A stretch of 64,000 nucleotides of DNA. Origin: Paragyromitra xinjiangensis. Lineage: Eukaryota; Ascomycota; Pezizomycetes; Pezizales; Discinaceae. The notes below the pieces were generated by a model, which did no database searches, was not told the origin of the DNA, and saw only the letters and a program-made list of their open reading frames with translations. The translations under genes were made by a program, and so were the position numbers. Positions 10,381-23,168 of this stretch are shown here, one piece after another (position 1 is the stretch's first letter; each line of letters starts with the position of its first letter). The DNA lies in contig JBCAMK010000001.1 in assembly GCA_038503065.1 (NCBI GenBank), positions 2,852,001-2,916,000 on the forward strand, given 5' to 3'.

Positions 10381-12395
10381 ATGTGGCGGTCAAACTTCAG
10401 CCGTGCCCTCGGACGAGATTTGGGAAGCATTTCTCCTTACAGCGGTATGTCTCGAAGGAAATTATTAATATGCATCCAAAGGTGCTCTGATACGAACTCG
10501 ACTAAAGTGCAATAGATAACTTGTTGAAAAAGAAATCTCTGTACCCACCAGCAGATCAGCAGAGTAAATTGACGTTTTTCCACCGTAGACCACGCACAGA
10601 CGAAATTGAAACACCTGCCAGACTGTCCGTTTCGGGAACAACTTGTTCTTCTGAGGGAAGCTCCTCTAGGCCTATGTCGGATTTGTGTAACCATTCAGGA
10701 TCCCCTAGTCTAGCCTTTAGCTCGGAGCGTCTTGAACAGTACAATTTCTGCTTACGACCTGCCCCTGGAAAGGGCCTAGGAATATTTACAACAGAGGACA
10801 TCCCCAACGGAAGAACATTGATTATCGAGCGGCCTGCTCTTGTTTGGGCACCGATTCACGGAGATCTCCTTAAGCAAAAACAAGCTAACCCGGAACAAAC
10901 ATGGGATAGTATTAAATCTAACTATCTCCAGAAAGAGCTCGACAGGCTTCCAAAACCCAAACAGGGAGAGATCTGGTCCCTTTACAATCACCCTGAAAAT
11001 TCAAAAGAGTGTCCTTTGCTCAGCATCTTCCGAACAAACACCTTCGGATTCTCCGAACACGAGAGTACAACTGGGGTCTACATTTTTTGCTCTCGTCTTA
11101 ATCATTGTTGCGATCCTAATTGCACCTGGAAAATTTCTAGAACACCGGACTCAAACGATCCAAGAGATCGTACGATAAGAGTCACAGCTATAAAGGATAT
11201 AAAAGCTGGAGAAGAACTTACCATAACTTATATTGTACGGGAGAACAGGGTGGAGAAAAGACAGGCTGAGTTGCTGAGGGCCTATGGATTTCAGTGTGCC
11301 TGTCCCCGATGTATTTTCGAACTGCGAAATCTAGAAAGACTCTGTGCATGGCCTTTTGACGGGCAACAAAAAGTAAAACTGCGGTTCGATCCAATACGAG
11401 CTCGACATACACCTGGAGATCAAGGATGGGATTTTCTCACAATGATCGAACATATCTTTGGTGAGGTTCCAGTCATCAACACAGACGACACTATCACACA
11501 GGAGGCACCACTTATTTTTTTGACTAAGGAGGAGGCGGAAGAGGTTAGCAGCTCTTTGATATTGGAAAAATTCCAACAATTGTCTAGCTCCAGCCGGAAA
11601 GCGTATCTGAGATTATACAACTGGCAGTTTAAATCTTCGATTTCGGAAACTTTCAGAGAAGATTTTTGGCCCTCACACTATTCAGAGTCGACAGATGAGG
11701 AGGAGTTCACCGGAGTAATTGGCTCACATACAAGAAAGTGGTCTATACCCCAGATGGAGACGCTTCTCAATATATGGAAGACAAATAGCCTTCAACTAGA
11801 TCACGGGATACAAGCCGTCTTTTCGTTTGCTAGTCACCTTGACCACAGTTGCTCACCCACTTGCAAGACAATCTGGTCTGGGGGGCAGAAAGTCCTTGAT
11901 CTTGTAGCTACAACACCGCTCAAAGTAGGGGATCAGATCACAAGGTGCTATAACTCAGATAAAATCTCACACCTTGGGGTTCACGAGAGGCAATGGTACC
12001 TGAAGGAGAACTATGGCTTCGATTGTTCTTGTTTTAGGTGTTACATTGATCTAAGTGGTATTAATAGCTTTGCGCCAAATACCGATTCGCTACCATTATC
12101 TGAGATACTTACAGCAGGTGAAGGAATTGATTATGAGCCTAGCAGAAAGTACCAGGATCTGAAGCAGGCGTGCACGCCATATGAGGTCCAAACTCTAATA
12201 GAGGATGTGGGTGGAAGTTTACAATTTAATTGGAAAGACCAAACCCGCCGGAAAAGCGTCGTTGACGAAATAAAAAAGGTCAGTCATTTAGAGAAGCTCC
12301 AATCCCCATCACAAGATTCGACAGTAGGAAAGAGCATTCGGAAAAATGAAAATAAGAAGCCAATAGCAGTGGCATGTCCACATTTACCAAATTGA
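10381..12395 (+). CDS. SET-domain protein with two SET-like halves
   Basis: Two exons (10381-10444, 10516-12395; 71-nt intron) give 647 aa starting MWRSNFSRALGRDLG. The first SET domain begins near residue 103 (LRPAPGKGLGIFTTEDIP), has the SAM/knot signature LNHCCDPNCTW near residue 217, GEELTITY, and post-SET cysteines CACPRC near residue 282. A second, weaker half follows with LDHSCSPTCKTIW near 462, a VGDQITRCYN segment and a CSCFRC cluster near 526. This family (SMYD/SET5-like) methylates lysines on histones and other proteins. The N-terminus looks like a basic, Ser/Arg-rich targeting region, and no MYND finger is seen. The target is unknown. The second half lacks a clear start of the SET fold and may be a degenerate duplicate. 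Confidence 0.85.
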
Positions 12396-14225
12396 AAGAT
12401 AGTTATTTGCTGTCACCAAAAATATGGGTTTATTGGAACTTTTGGAGCGGGATAGAATTCTCTGGAGGAGTTTGGGGGACGAAACCGGGGCCCTTGCGTG
12501 CATCTGTAGAGAGGGTTAACGTTTTGAGGCTACTGTATTGTCTGAAAGAATTCTAACTTGATGTCTCTAGTGCTGTCAGACAGCTTTCGACCTTTGTTGT
12601 TCCTCTGTATGGAAATCGTTTATGGCAAAGATACGCCACATACATACATGTAGTTTAATACTCTTATGCCCATCTATATTACAGATCGAACCTTTATCCA
12701 ATCGGGCAACAACTCATAGTGAGACGGTTACATACCGAGGCGGATCTACAGACACAAAATCAACCTTATGTATACTGCCTTGTCAATAGCAAAATTTATA
12801 TGCTGAGTAGAACCCCAAAGGACGAAAGGATACAGGTTTCTCCCAGGTAGATTGACTATAGCTATCACTACCACCTTCCACCTTCAGCAGCCCCTCCCCC
12901 CGCGACGAACGGTAATTTACGGAAGTAATTGGTTGCCACCAAAAGTACACAATAATTAACAATACGTATCAGCCATCAGATATTCTAGAGCTTCAGGATC
13001 TTGAAACCTTAAGAATGTACTTAATTCCACGATCATCAATTATTTTTCTTACGGATAGGTTTCAGAATCAATTACTACTTTCTCAGATCGTCGGCAGCTG
13101 CAGGTAATTATGAATTACCACTTCAAATCTGACGAACGTTATTAGTGATATTGACTGTGAGTGCACGTGATATGCAAAAGCCCATGTGCATGCGCCCAAA
13201 CCGCCGCGTGTTTTTGAGAAATTGAAGTCCACCACTTTCAGAGGGAAAACATTGGAAAAAACCAAAAAAATACCTCCCAACTCATTAACTTAAACTTACT
13301 TCTCGCAAATGCAATTAACTTTTCCTAGAGAGTCATGGATCCGGAAGACTGTGGAAAGGCCTTGGGAAGACCTGCAAAAGCTGGAGCTTAGTTTCAACCA
13401 TACACGTACGCCACAAGAATCTGAACTTTTAACCACACATTCCTCCCATCTGTGCCACCTAGGGAGGGTTTCTAGTAGTTTCAAGAGTATGACTAGAACC
13501 AACAAAGCATGAAGATTTTTTCGCTGATTTTTTCAATTTTTTCCCTCCAGAACCGGTAGACCTCCAATTTGAAGCTCCATTTGGTTGCTAACTCAAAGAC
13601 ACGCGAACTTTTGCACATGGACGATAATTAAAATTCCCTGTAGGGAGGTATAAATCCATAAGCCATAAAACCCAGGAAATAAAGGCCTAAAATACATTAA
13701 TCAGTCTTGCTTTTTTCTAGCTCGGGGGCATTAACACCGAAAACTATTACTGGGGTAGACCAAGAATCTTAAATTGATGGTGATATTCACCCCAGGATTT
13801 TCTTTCGGGGAACCGCGAGCGGATCCGAAACCAGAGCCTTAGGGGAACTCCATCAATTCCAGATCAACGAAAAATATCTTATATCGTTACAGAATCATCA
13901 TCCCATCACGCCCACCACCGGCGAACAGGAGACTTGGGTAAGAACCTAGAACCCAATGGCTAAATGCCCACTTGGGCACGCCTCAGAAAACATTCGCTTA
14001 ATATAATTCCGAGAATTGCGGGGAATTTCCCACAGGGGCCATGACATCCGGATAAATCCCTGTACTCTGCGGATCAGAGAGCGGGGCGATACCGTCAAGA
14101 TGGGAAGTGATATTTAAGTTTTCACATATCTAGAATATCTCATGAAGTTAAAATAGAAGACGGTACCTTTCCCGGGTTGAGAACTGATTTTTTTTAAGGT
14201 TCCACATGTCAATATCATACGCGCG
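12396..14225. other. intergenic, no gene seen
   Basis: Contains TACATGTA at 12645-12652 and several short opposite-strand frames around 13080-13510 that overlap each other and show no coding character. The final ~150 bp serve as promoter of the transporter gene. Confidence 0.5.
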
Positions 14226-16483
14226 ATGTCTCCAACAGCTTCTGGAAATCTGAAGTTCATTGACCTTATTAAAAATGATATTACTCCATGGTACAAGAAA
14301 CCTAACCTTCGACGGCTTTACTTATTCCTTGTCCCTGCAGCTATGGGTGTAGAATGGACGTCGGGCTTCGACGGCTCGATCATGAATGGTTTGCAAGCAG
14401 TTGAATCGTGGGACAAGTGTATGCTCTCAGTTCAACCAAATTAAGTGACCATAGGAGAACATATATCTGACACCTCGTAAGATTTTCACCAACCCCGAGG
14501 AGCTATTTTGGGAATTATGAACTCGATATATTCACTCGGTGCATTATCAATGATGCCAATCGTTCCTTGGGTTAACGATAGATACGGACGTAGGATATCT
14601 ATTATCGTTGGGAGCATTATCATGGTAGTTGGCGCAGTACTCCAGACTTGTTCAGTACACTGTAAGTTTCCCTGTACTCCAAGTGGTAGATCATTTCGAT
14701 AAAGCTGACCTCAAACTTTAGTGGGAATGTTTCTTGCTGCACGATTTATTCTTGGGATGGGAATACCATTTGCGTTGTCGGGTAAATCTATGAAGCCCAC
14801 TAGAATCTCAGAGATGCTGATTGGGTTATTTCTAGGAGGCTCACAGCTCATCGGGGAATTAGCATACCATAAAGAGCGAGCAGTATTAACTTCGGCTTTT
14901 AACGTCAGTTGGTAGGTTCTCCAAGCCTCAGAGATATTACAGGGTTCTTTGTTGATAGGCTATATACATAGGTATATCGGCGGAATCATTGCAGCTGGTG
15001 TGACTTTGGGCACATTTCAGATACCTAGCAGTACGTTAGAAAAATATCTGTTCTTTGAGATATGCTTATTGCGCTGACTGTCTTTAGACTGGGCGTGGAG
15101 AATCCCTTCTGTTTTGCAGGTATTGCCTTCAGCATTTCAGCTTCTTTTCATTTGGTAAGTTTCAAACTATTCAGACCTTATAAACTCTATGATGTTGACT
15201 ATCCTGCATATAGGGGTGTTCCCGAGAGCCCAAGGTATGATTGGTGACTACAAGGCCTTGAAGAGAGATCCGACTAAACCAGCTCAGATGGCTAGTATCA
15301 AAGGATCGAGCCAAAGAAGCCTATGACATCCTAGTAAAATACCATGGTGAAGATGATCCAAACAATGAGTATGTCAAAGCCGAGTACGCGGAAATGATAG
15401 CTACGATTCAAATGGATATGGAGCAAAAGAAGCAGACCTGGGGTGAACTCATTTCTACAACTGCGAACATTAAGCGGTGCGCGCTTGTCGCCTTCATTGG
15501 GACTTTCAGCCAGTGGAGTGGCAATGGTACCAGCTTCCCATTAAACACCCACCCCCGCCTCTTCATTTGCCAAAGCTAATCTAATCAGGTCTCGTTTCGT
15601 ACTACTTGGCCCGTGTCCTCGAAACCGTCGGTATCGATTCTAAGAGGACGCAAAACAAGGTCAACCTTGGCCTCAATTGTTGGAATCTTGTAACGGGGTT
15701 TGCCGCTTCTTATCTGGTTAGCATCACGCCAAGGAGAGTTATGTACCTCACATCTGTGACTGGGATGTTTATCACGTTCGCGGCTTGGACTGGAGCCAGT
15801 GCAAGCTTTGCCAACACCCATGACTCCAAAGCAGCAGGAGCGGTAGTGGCAATGATCTTCCTCTACTGTTAGTCTCCACCCTGCCACCAAGCCTCGGAGG
15901 CTCTCAAAGTTAATTCTCTCTATTCATAGATCCTTTCTACAACGGTGCACCGTTAACGTAAGGCCGTCTTTATCGCGCATCATCCAAAAGTCAAGTACAG
16001 CTAAACTGAGCCCATTTAGTTACACATACACAATCGAACTCTTTCCTTTTAGCATGAGAGCTAAAGGGACTGTTGTCGTGCAAACCTTCTCACGCTTCGC
16101 CTCGTTTTTCAACCAATTCGTTAATCCCATTGGCCTCGCAAATATCGGGTGGAAGTACTACATTGTGTACACAGTCTGGCTAGCTGTTGAAGCAGCCGGT
16201 AAGTAATCCCCATCACTATTTAAAATGTGCCATCAGGTGATTGATATAAAGTTATGCGCAACAGTTATATACTTTACCTTCCCAGAAACCAAAGATAAAA
16301 CACTCGAAGACTTAGCTTTCAGTAAGATTCTCCATCTTTAGCACAAACCCGATGCCAGTCTCAGAATCACTGACAAAAACAGTTTTCGAGGGTGACGATA
16401 AGACGGCTGAGCAGACAAAAAGATCGAACTTACAAAAAGAAGCAATTGAGGGTACCACAGTTGACTTTCAAGAGAAGGCATAG
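14226..16483 (+). CDS. MFS sugar transporter
   Basis: Thirteen exons can be chained in frame to 512 aa: 14226-14418, 14482-14661, 14722-14781, 14836-14911, 14972-15030, 15088-15154, 15214-15234, 15288-15526, 15589-15867, 15930-15957, 16020-16198, 16265-16321, 16383-16483. All introns are 53-66 nt GT-AG. The protein has 12-TM sugar-porter (LAC12/hexose) features: GVEWTSGFDGSIMNGLQA in TM1, DRYGRR between TM2 and TM3, GMGIPFALSG, the ELAYHKERAVLTS loop, GVPESPRW before the central loop, FPFSMRAKGT, and the closing FPETKDKTLEDL. It is a plasma-membrane proton-coupled sugar (possibly disaccharide) symporter by family; the substrate is not predictable. Exon 7 is a 21-nt microexon, needed to complete PESPRW. 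No disruption was found. Confidence 0.93.
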
Positions 16484-16861
16484 GACCAGATATTCAAAAG
16501 TAAACATATATCATATAAGACATTTGCTTAATTCATAAGAGGAAAATTACGACTAGTCACAATGAGATTTTTTCTATACACTAAACCTCACCAAAGTAGC
16601 CATTTCTAAACACAACGCAAAAATCGCCTTGACAACTCACTACTATGGCTCGCTCAAGTACATAGTGGGTAGAGCTTTCGCGCCCATACTCTCAGGCATG
16701 GAGTTTCATGTCCTACGATGCTCAAACCTACTTCAATAAAACATAACTTGCATTGATCTATCATTGACAGCAGACACAAATAAAATTTCCAACCGCCAAC
16801 GCCCGGCCGCTGACCCCCACACACGAGCACATTCTCCCCTGCCACTGTAGGCTAATCAAAA
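16484..16861. other. convergent terminator region
   Basis: 378 bp between the 3' ends of the convergent transporter and hydrolase genes, AT-rich at the left. It should hold both polyadenylation sites. No gene seen. Confidence 0.45.
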
Positions 16862-18131
16862 TCACAACCCATTCGCACTCAAAAAGTCGAGAATACTCTT
16901 ATATGCCACCTTAGCATTCAAGTGAAAGTTAATTCCATGGCCCGAATCCGGGTGAACTATCGTTTTGAATGCACTGGCCGAGGGGAACAGCTGGGCAGTA
17001 GAGGCCAAGATCCCAGTACAGTTCCCACCGCAGAATGGAAGGTCATATTGACCAGTAATAACCTATTAGGTAGCTCCGTTAGTAAAACTCAAACCTCAAG
17101 ACAAAATAAATATACGCACCAAAACTGGACCCTTGAAATTAGTGGCGAGAAAGTTTCCGGCCGGAAGAGTCATGAGCGTCCCCAGCCCGACTGGTTGCTT
17201 GTTATCCTCAGCATAATCGAGTAATTCTGCAGTGAAGAAAGGATATTTTATGTAGAACAATTGGTTCGACCACTTCGTAGACCACGTGAAGTACTGGCTA
17301 ACGAAATCTCCGAATTTCTTTGGGGACTGTATCCTCGCAATTTGGAAACCCCAAGTAAGGATAGCAGCCGACAGATATGAAGAGTCAGCTGAATAGCCCG
17401 TCAAAATTATGCCGTCAGATAGCCCAGGATAGCTCGAAGCAATGTAATTGGTGAGGACTGAGCCGTAAGAATGGCCAACGTGGATAACCTTCGTAGGTAT
17501 CTTCACCCAATTAAGATCCAACTTGTTGGTACGGATCAGAGTCGTCAATTCCACAAGAATAGCAAGCTCAGTGAATGACTGAACGACATTGTTGGGGTCT
17601 GGCTTAGATGACCTGCCATTACCAAGACGATCGTAGGAAAATGTCGAGTAGCCTTGAGCAATTGCTGCATCGATATAGCTATTGTTCTCACGAGAAATCT
17701 CAGGATCCCAATATCTGTCCGTTGAGTGAGCTCTCCTAGCTTGCCAAACTGGTATTATTCAATAGGACTAGTTAGGATACATACGATTTATCGAACCCAA
17801 CGCCATGAGTCAGAATTTGTACTATCTGGGCTTTATCTCCACCGTTCTTCGGAGTGCAGAATCTTGCGCTAATATTATACGTCCCCGTGATATTTACATA
17901 TCCAGTCGCTACCGTTGGCGGTGCGTCCCGCAGTGCTTGCGCGAACCCTAAATCCGCAGCCTCTTCATTGCTCGTCAAAGGAGGAAATGCGTAGATACCG
18001 TTCTGGGCGGTTACTGTCACTGGAATATCGAAATCTTTGCATTTTCGATTCGGTATACTGGGGACGGCAGTAGCGGAGATGATACTCCCGGTCAGAAGCC
18101 AAGAGAGGACAGTGAAGCTTCCAAAACGCAT
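16862..18131 (-). CDS. secreted alpha/beta hydrolase
   Basis: Three exons (18131-17785, 17714-17120, 17062-16862) give 380 aa. Residues 1-22 form a signal peptide (MRFGSFTVLSWLLTGSIISA), followed by several N-glycosylation sequons (NIT, NIS). The alpha/beta-hydrolase core shows the oxyanion-side HGVGFDKSYWD, YDRLGNGRS, the nucleophile elbow GHSYG (S198), ITGQYD (acid D321) and HPDSGHGINFH (H356), a complete catalytic triad. A cysteine pair, CGGNC, follows the acid. The family is common in filamentous fungi as secreted or vacuolar esterase/lipase-like enzymes of unknown substrate. The acceptor of intron 1 was chosen so that the conserved DKSYWDPE is restored; two upstream AGs are less likely. 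Confidence 0.9.
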
Positions 18132-21100
18132 GACGAGGGATGGACGGTGAAAGATGAAGGATGGATATGTTTAGAATACTAGCGCTGCTTCTGGGCTTGA
18201 ATATCGAGAGATTCTTGAGATATTAGCACATCTTTATAGTTATTCTCCCCCTAAGCATGAGCTTATGATCATCGCTCAGGCGTTATCATCATACCTGCAA
18301 CCCCAAAGCTACCCACTGCAGAGAAAATTAGCATTTGGAATTATGACAATCATTCACAGTGATACACATATCAAGCATTGTGCGACCTAGTCGAATTGAA
18401 TATTATAACATTGACGATTGGCCGCGATCCGGGGTGAACCGTAGAGCATTTGGAAAATGATGTTTGCCTGATGATTACTATTTGCAGTCTCAGCTTCCGA
18501 AGTATCCACCACCCACAAGAATGTAATTAATTGGACAAAAAGAATAACATGAAGTAAAAAGTATTTGAGTAAGCACAGCGCCTTAATTGTCATCTCGATT
18601 TGCACACACGAGGTATCCCCTGGATCGTAGTCGAGTGTTTTCACGGACTTCAGTCCGCGAATTTGAAACAGCTTGACTTGCCATATTCAACACATCTCCC
18701 CGCAAATTCTTGTTTTTTACAGCTAAGAATCCATAAGCAGAGACTTAGCAAAGCCTATTATCTCTGCTATAATTGGCAAGTTTAAGCTACGGACCCCTCG
18801 AAAAAAATCAAGCGACTAAAGCCCAAGGTGTTAAATTTCGGTGTGTGAGGAGCTACGATCTAGGGGATATTCCAAATGTTGCTGACAGGTACTCCGGCAC
18901 GACAGGGGGCTATTCCACATGGTACCACAGCATCTATGCCAGTGCACAAGCTTGCGCACGCTCCGGCTCGTTCTAGCGCCGGAATCACGAGAATTGGTAT
19001 GCTGATTGGTCGAATCTATCCAAAGTGCCACCCTTGTATTCTCGCTATGCGAAATTCTCCCAACGTCAGCACAGTACCGAAATAATGAATTGACCAAGGC
19101 CGAGACAGGGAAACGCTGTGCCATTACGTGTGATCGCTAGTTGCGGCAGCAGAGGCTTACTATCTCGGGTGAATTTGACGTCCATTCGCCGGCCGCCATT
19201 GAGCCTCAACATCGATTTGACCTCTCGCTGCCTCTCAGGACAGTCTCCATCCGGCTATCTCAGCCCAACCACGTTCATTATTCCCGCCAACATGGCACGT
19301 CACGAAAACCCCTTGCTGGCACCTCTACAAATTGGCTGCTTAGCTCACCCCAAATTGCAGTCAGTGGATAACCTATTCCAAAAACTTTACTTGATGTCGA
19401 CATCGAAGCGAAACCTCACGACACCCATCTCTTTTCTAGACCAACAAAACTTCATATATTCACGCAAAAAAGAAGTTAACAAGAATAACAGATGAGCCTC
19501 AGATTCTCGGCCAAGCGAGCCCAGCCGTGAATTAGTAGTTACAATATCAATGTCTAATTATAATATAACGTGCAAACAAGAAAAGCAACAGCGATTTTCA
19601 ACCACATCTTGATACATGGAAAGTGCAGGCTCAATTCAGGAGCGCAGACCTCGATCTGAAAACCGAAACCAAGCCCACCATTACTTATCGTGTTGATACA
19701 TATGGACCTCGTGCTCCTTTCACTTAATGCATGCTTTTCGGAAAGCAGAGTATCGAGTCTACCATCGAAGCTCAAGTCTACTTCATGAAAAAACATGCAC
19801 TCAAGCATCGCAAAGTTAAAACGTCCATCATCATATCACACCTCTTATACATAGAAATTACAGCGCCTGGGGCCTAGTAGAGTATCCGCAACTACGATAA
19901 TTCGCTAATGAGTAGACAGAAGCTATGAGCCCAATCAAAGCTCATACCCGCAGCCCAATCGCCCGCACCCTTCATCAGTAATTGCAAATATTTTCCACAG
20001 AAGCCACCATGCCAGATATTGGCCAAGCCCGAGCGAAACCCGGAAGAAAGTTCAGCCCGTCTGCGGGGTCGTCCCATTTGCAAATGACCTACATGTAGGT
20101 ATGCAGGCAAGCCGCTTCCCAAGCCTGCACCATCAGTAAACACTAACGTATATGGATGCCTGCCGTTCGGTAACCCCCGCCAACCCTAAGTGACATCCCG
20201 TTGATTTGAATTTAATTGAACCAAGCAAAGATAGCTGTGGCGCCGCTATTTACCCTAAGCCACTGGCTCCACTCAGCTGCTCAGCTTCATAATTCCAAAT
20301 TTAAAACCCGCAGCAGCGTACACGTATGATGACTTGACTGACCTCTACACCCGCTCTTGGGTGTGACAATAACCTATAACACGGCTTCGACTATATTGGG
20401 CGAGCGTATCCTAGAGACCTATACTATTTGAGGGCGTCCAATTGAAGCCCTAACAGGGGAGGATAGATTCACAGTTTTCCACTCGAAGACAGACCACCTA
20501 CCAGATTCAGACCGTCAGATCAAGCAATAATAACTCGGTCAGGATAATATATAGAGCTGAAGCTGTCTCGTTGGCTAAAGGTCGCTCGTATGATCTGAGC
20601 TTATCGTGTATCTATCTGACAAATAAATAAACAGCCGTGGAAGACAAATCCACTAGCAACTCTCGGCTAAGTTCAGTAATACTAGTATTATTCCTTGGCA
20701 TTGTAGCCAAAAAGGTCAGAGATGAGGCGATCTACTCTACCAATATCCATAATTTTTTTCCTTATCTTTCTCCAAGATTAGCCCTGCCACTCCTCCCATT
20801 AGCCCTACACACAAACGCCATAATTCAAGTACTTACACAACGAAAGGTAAAGGAGTTCGAGAAGCGTGAGACTCGAGATTCAAAGTTGCTGTTAATTCTT
20901 TAAGAACCTAGCGAAGATTCTAACAGTAGGATTGGCTGCAAGGCCCTGCTCACAAACTCAAATTTCTCAATCTATCTAGCCATACACCGTACACACCTCA
21001 ATTTACATAGACTTACCTCTGTCTATTTATTTATCTAGGACTATTTATATACCAAGCGACGAGGCGTGGAAATACAGCATGATATTTAAATTTAAACTAC

Positions 21101-23168
21101 ATATAACTACATGTATAGCATCAGCCAAGGCCACTAAAGACCTCTAGCGCTCTTCTCTAGCACGATCTCACACGTTCCCTAGAGCTGTCCCACCCCCTAA
21201 ATGCCAAAATGACCTAGGCAACCTCAAACTATCATCCATAAGCACTTGATTGGTTTATTGATCGATTACATGCAGTTTATGAAATTTAGTGCATCCAATC
21301 ATCTGGGTCATGGTACCCCATAAGCACTAATTAAACCCCTCTAATCTCTCTGGGCCTATCCGAGGTTTGATTCCCACAAAGTTCGAACGAGCCCTAGCTA
21401 AAACCCATGCTACACGCAGCATAATCCCGAATCTAATTTTTGGAAACCTACTACTCTACTCTCACAACATCGTGAGGCACTACATCAAACCATCAACACC
21501 AGATCTCCCCATGACCCGCGGAGGTTATCATGTTAACGAAATGCGTCAGAAGGCTTCTAGGGTTTATAGAAATTCCGTCTATAATACCGACGAAACAGGA
21601 GATAAGGAGAAGCCTGGTATTCAGTGTGCTATCGAAGGAATTAAGATGAGCAATGAATTTTAAGGAGCGGAACGCTGCAACGAGATGGGAGGGAGAGTCG
21701 TTCAAAAGGAGGGGGGGTTTATACCGAAATCAAGTTCGCTGGGTACGCGTATAGTAGGTCCTTCTCCCTGATATAAACACACTGTGGTTAGTTTATAGAT
21801 TTCCGTGAATTCTAGCTCGACGGACCTAAATGTAATCACGAGGATAACGGTTTAGTCACGATAGACCTATCCTGAAGCGAGATATCACGGGGTATCACTC
21901 GATCGCTAGTGAAATACAGACTGTTCAAAATAGGCTTCCTAACCGGGTATTGATTGTGAACTCCAGCGGAGAGGATATCGGGAGCTCCAGAGGCCAAGAA
22001 AATTTTCTAGTAGCTACTACATAGTAGCATACGCACACTACCCATAAACTCAGGCCCGGCCTGTAGGGCCACGACCCCTCAATCAATTGACCATTAACTT
22101 ACCACATGCTCTGCAACATTGACCAGACTAGCGACTTGAGTGGCCAAAGTCCCCCCCCCCCCAAATCAAGATGTATAGACCGAACCCCCGGCTCATTCTC
22201 ACACCCAAATGTTCCTGCTACTGACCCCAATCTTAGCAGTAGTATGATCGCGACATGATCACAACAACCAGCAACAGGAGTTCTGGCCAAAACCTCGGGC
22301 TGAGCCAAGCCATGAAGACGACATATGACAAAGCAGCAGCTCCGCAGTTTTCTCTCGGAGATAATTTCGATTTATTCAGAATACGTCCCATAGAGCCATC
22401 ATCAGCTGAGTAATTAGACATGCCACAGTCACTTCTAGACCCACATGTAGACGTCAACCTCGGAGACGTCTCTAACCGCCGAAGCCTCTGAAATTGAAGC
22501 TGCTAGCAAAGATTAGATAGGTAGCTAAGCCAATGGATAGAATAAAATTTCTTCTTGGAAAATCTAAGGGTTTATCGCACCAGAAAACATTGATCGATGG
22601 GGACGTGATGACAATTGCTTCATATCCCCAGCCCTAATTGAGCTCTATCTTTCAGTAGAACTGTGTAGAGACTGAAACAACATTCAGTAGTGATTATCGG
22701 CGTCTCACAAAATAAGACTAAATGAGAGGTTATTATCCCCCACACTCCACAACTTCTTTTTTTGTGGAAATGAGAGATTCTTCTTATGTTTCCTCGGAGT
22801 TTACCGTTGATGTTGAAAATTTGGATGAGCGCTTCCACAATCATACCTACTCCTTCCAACCTATCACCACTAAACAACAGCAACGAAAGCGGCGAAACAG
22901 ACACTCAGCAGAACGAGAGCACGATCGTATTCTTATGTCCTATCCCCTATACTGAAGCTCCAGACATGCCATCTAATCTTATCCATCTAATCAGATTCAA
23001 TTGCGTGCTGGTAGCAGGGCAGGGATTCCTGCAGGTGGCACCGACGCTTTAGCCGTACGGGTCAGCAGCTTCCAGCAGCCGATAGGCATCCATCAAATGC
23101 ATCCGATCCACGCCCACCTTCAATAATAATCTCTCCACAACCCCATCTCCCTGCGACGCAAGTCAGGT
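18132..23168. other. 5-kb gene-poor region
   Basis: Long stretch without a supportable gene. It holds an LTR relic (21922-22118), TACATGTA palindromes at 20090-20097 and 21108-21115, and a C12 homopolymer at 22151-22162. Frames up to 125 aa occur (for example 19118-19495), but they lack family resemblance and overlap other open frames. The last ~130 bp, pyrimidine-rich, are the promoter side of the RING-ligase gene. Confidence 0.5.
21922..22118 (+). mobile_element. solo-LTR relic
   Basis: About 197 bp bounded by TGTTC...CAACA. It begins with GGCTTCCTAACCGGGTATTG eleven bases in, matching the start of the LTR at 55531-55726, and carries a shared GGCCCGGCCTGTA-like segment and CTCAATCAATTGACC near the end. 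No convincing 5-bp target duplication remains, so it is an old copy of the same family. Confidence 0.6.

Noticed and set aside
13083..13512. Cluster of short frames on both strands
   Set aside because: Overlapping sense/antisense frames of 65-69 aa without splice logic or homologous motifs.
19118..19495. 125-aa plus-strand open frame
   Set aside because: Overlaps another open frame, has no family resemblance or hydrophobic/charge pattern, and lies in a repeat-bearing gene desert; chance is likely.
22151..22162. C12 homopolymer
   Set aside because: Simple tract at an LTR relic end; may be a slippage or sequencing feature, not functional evidence.
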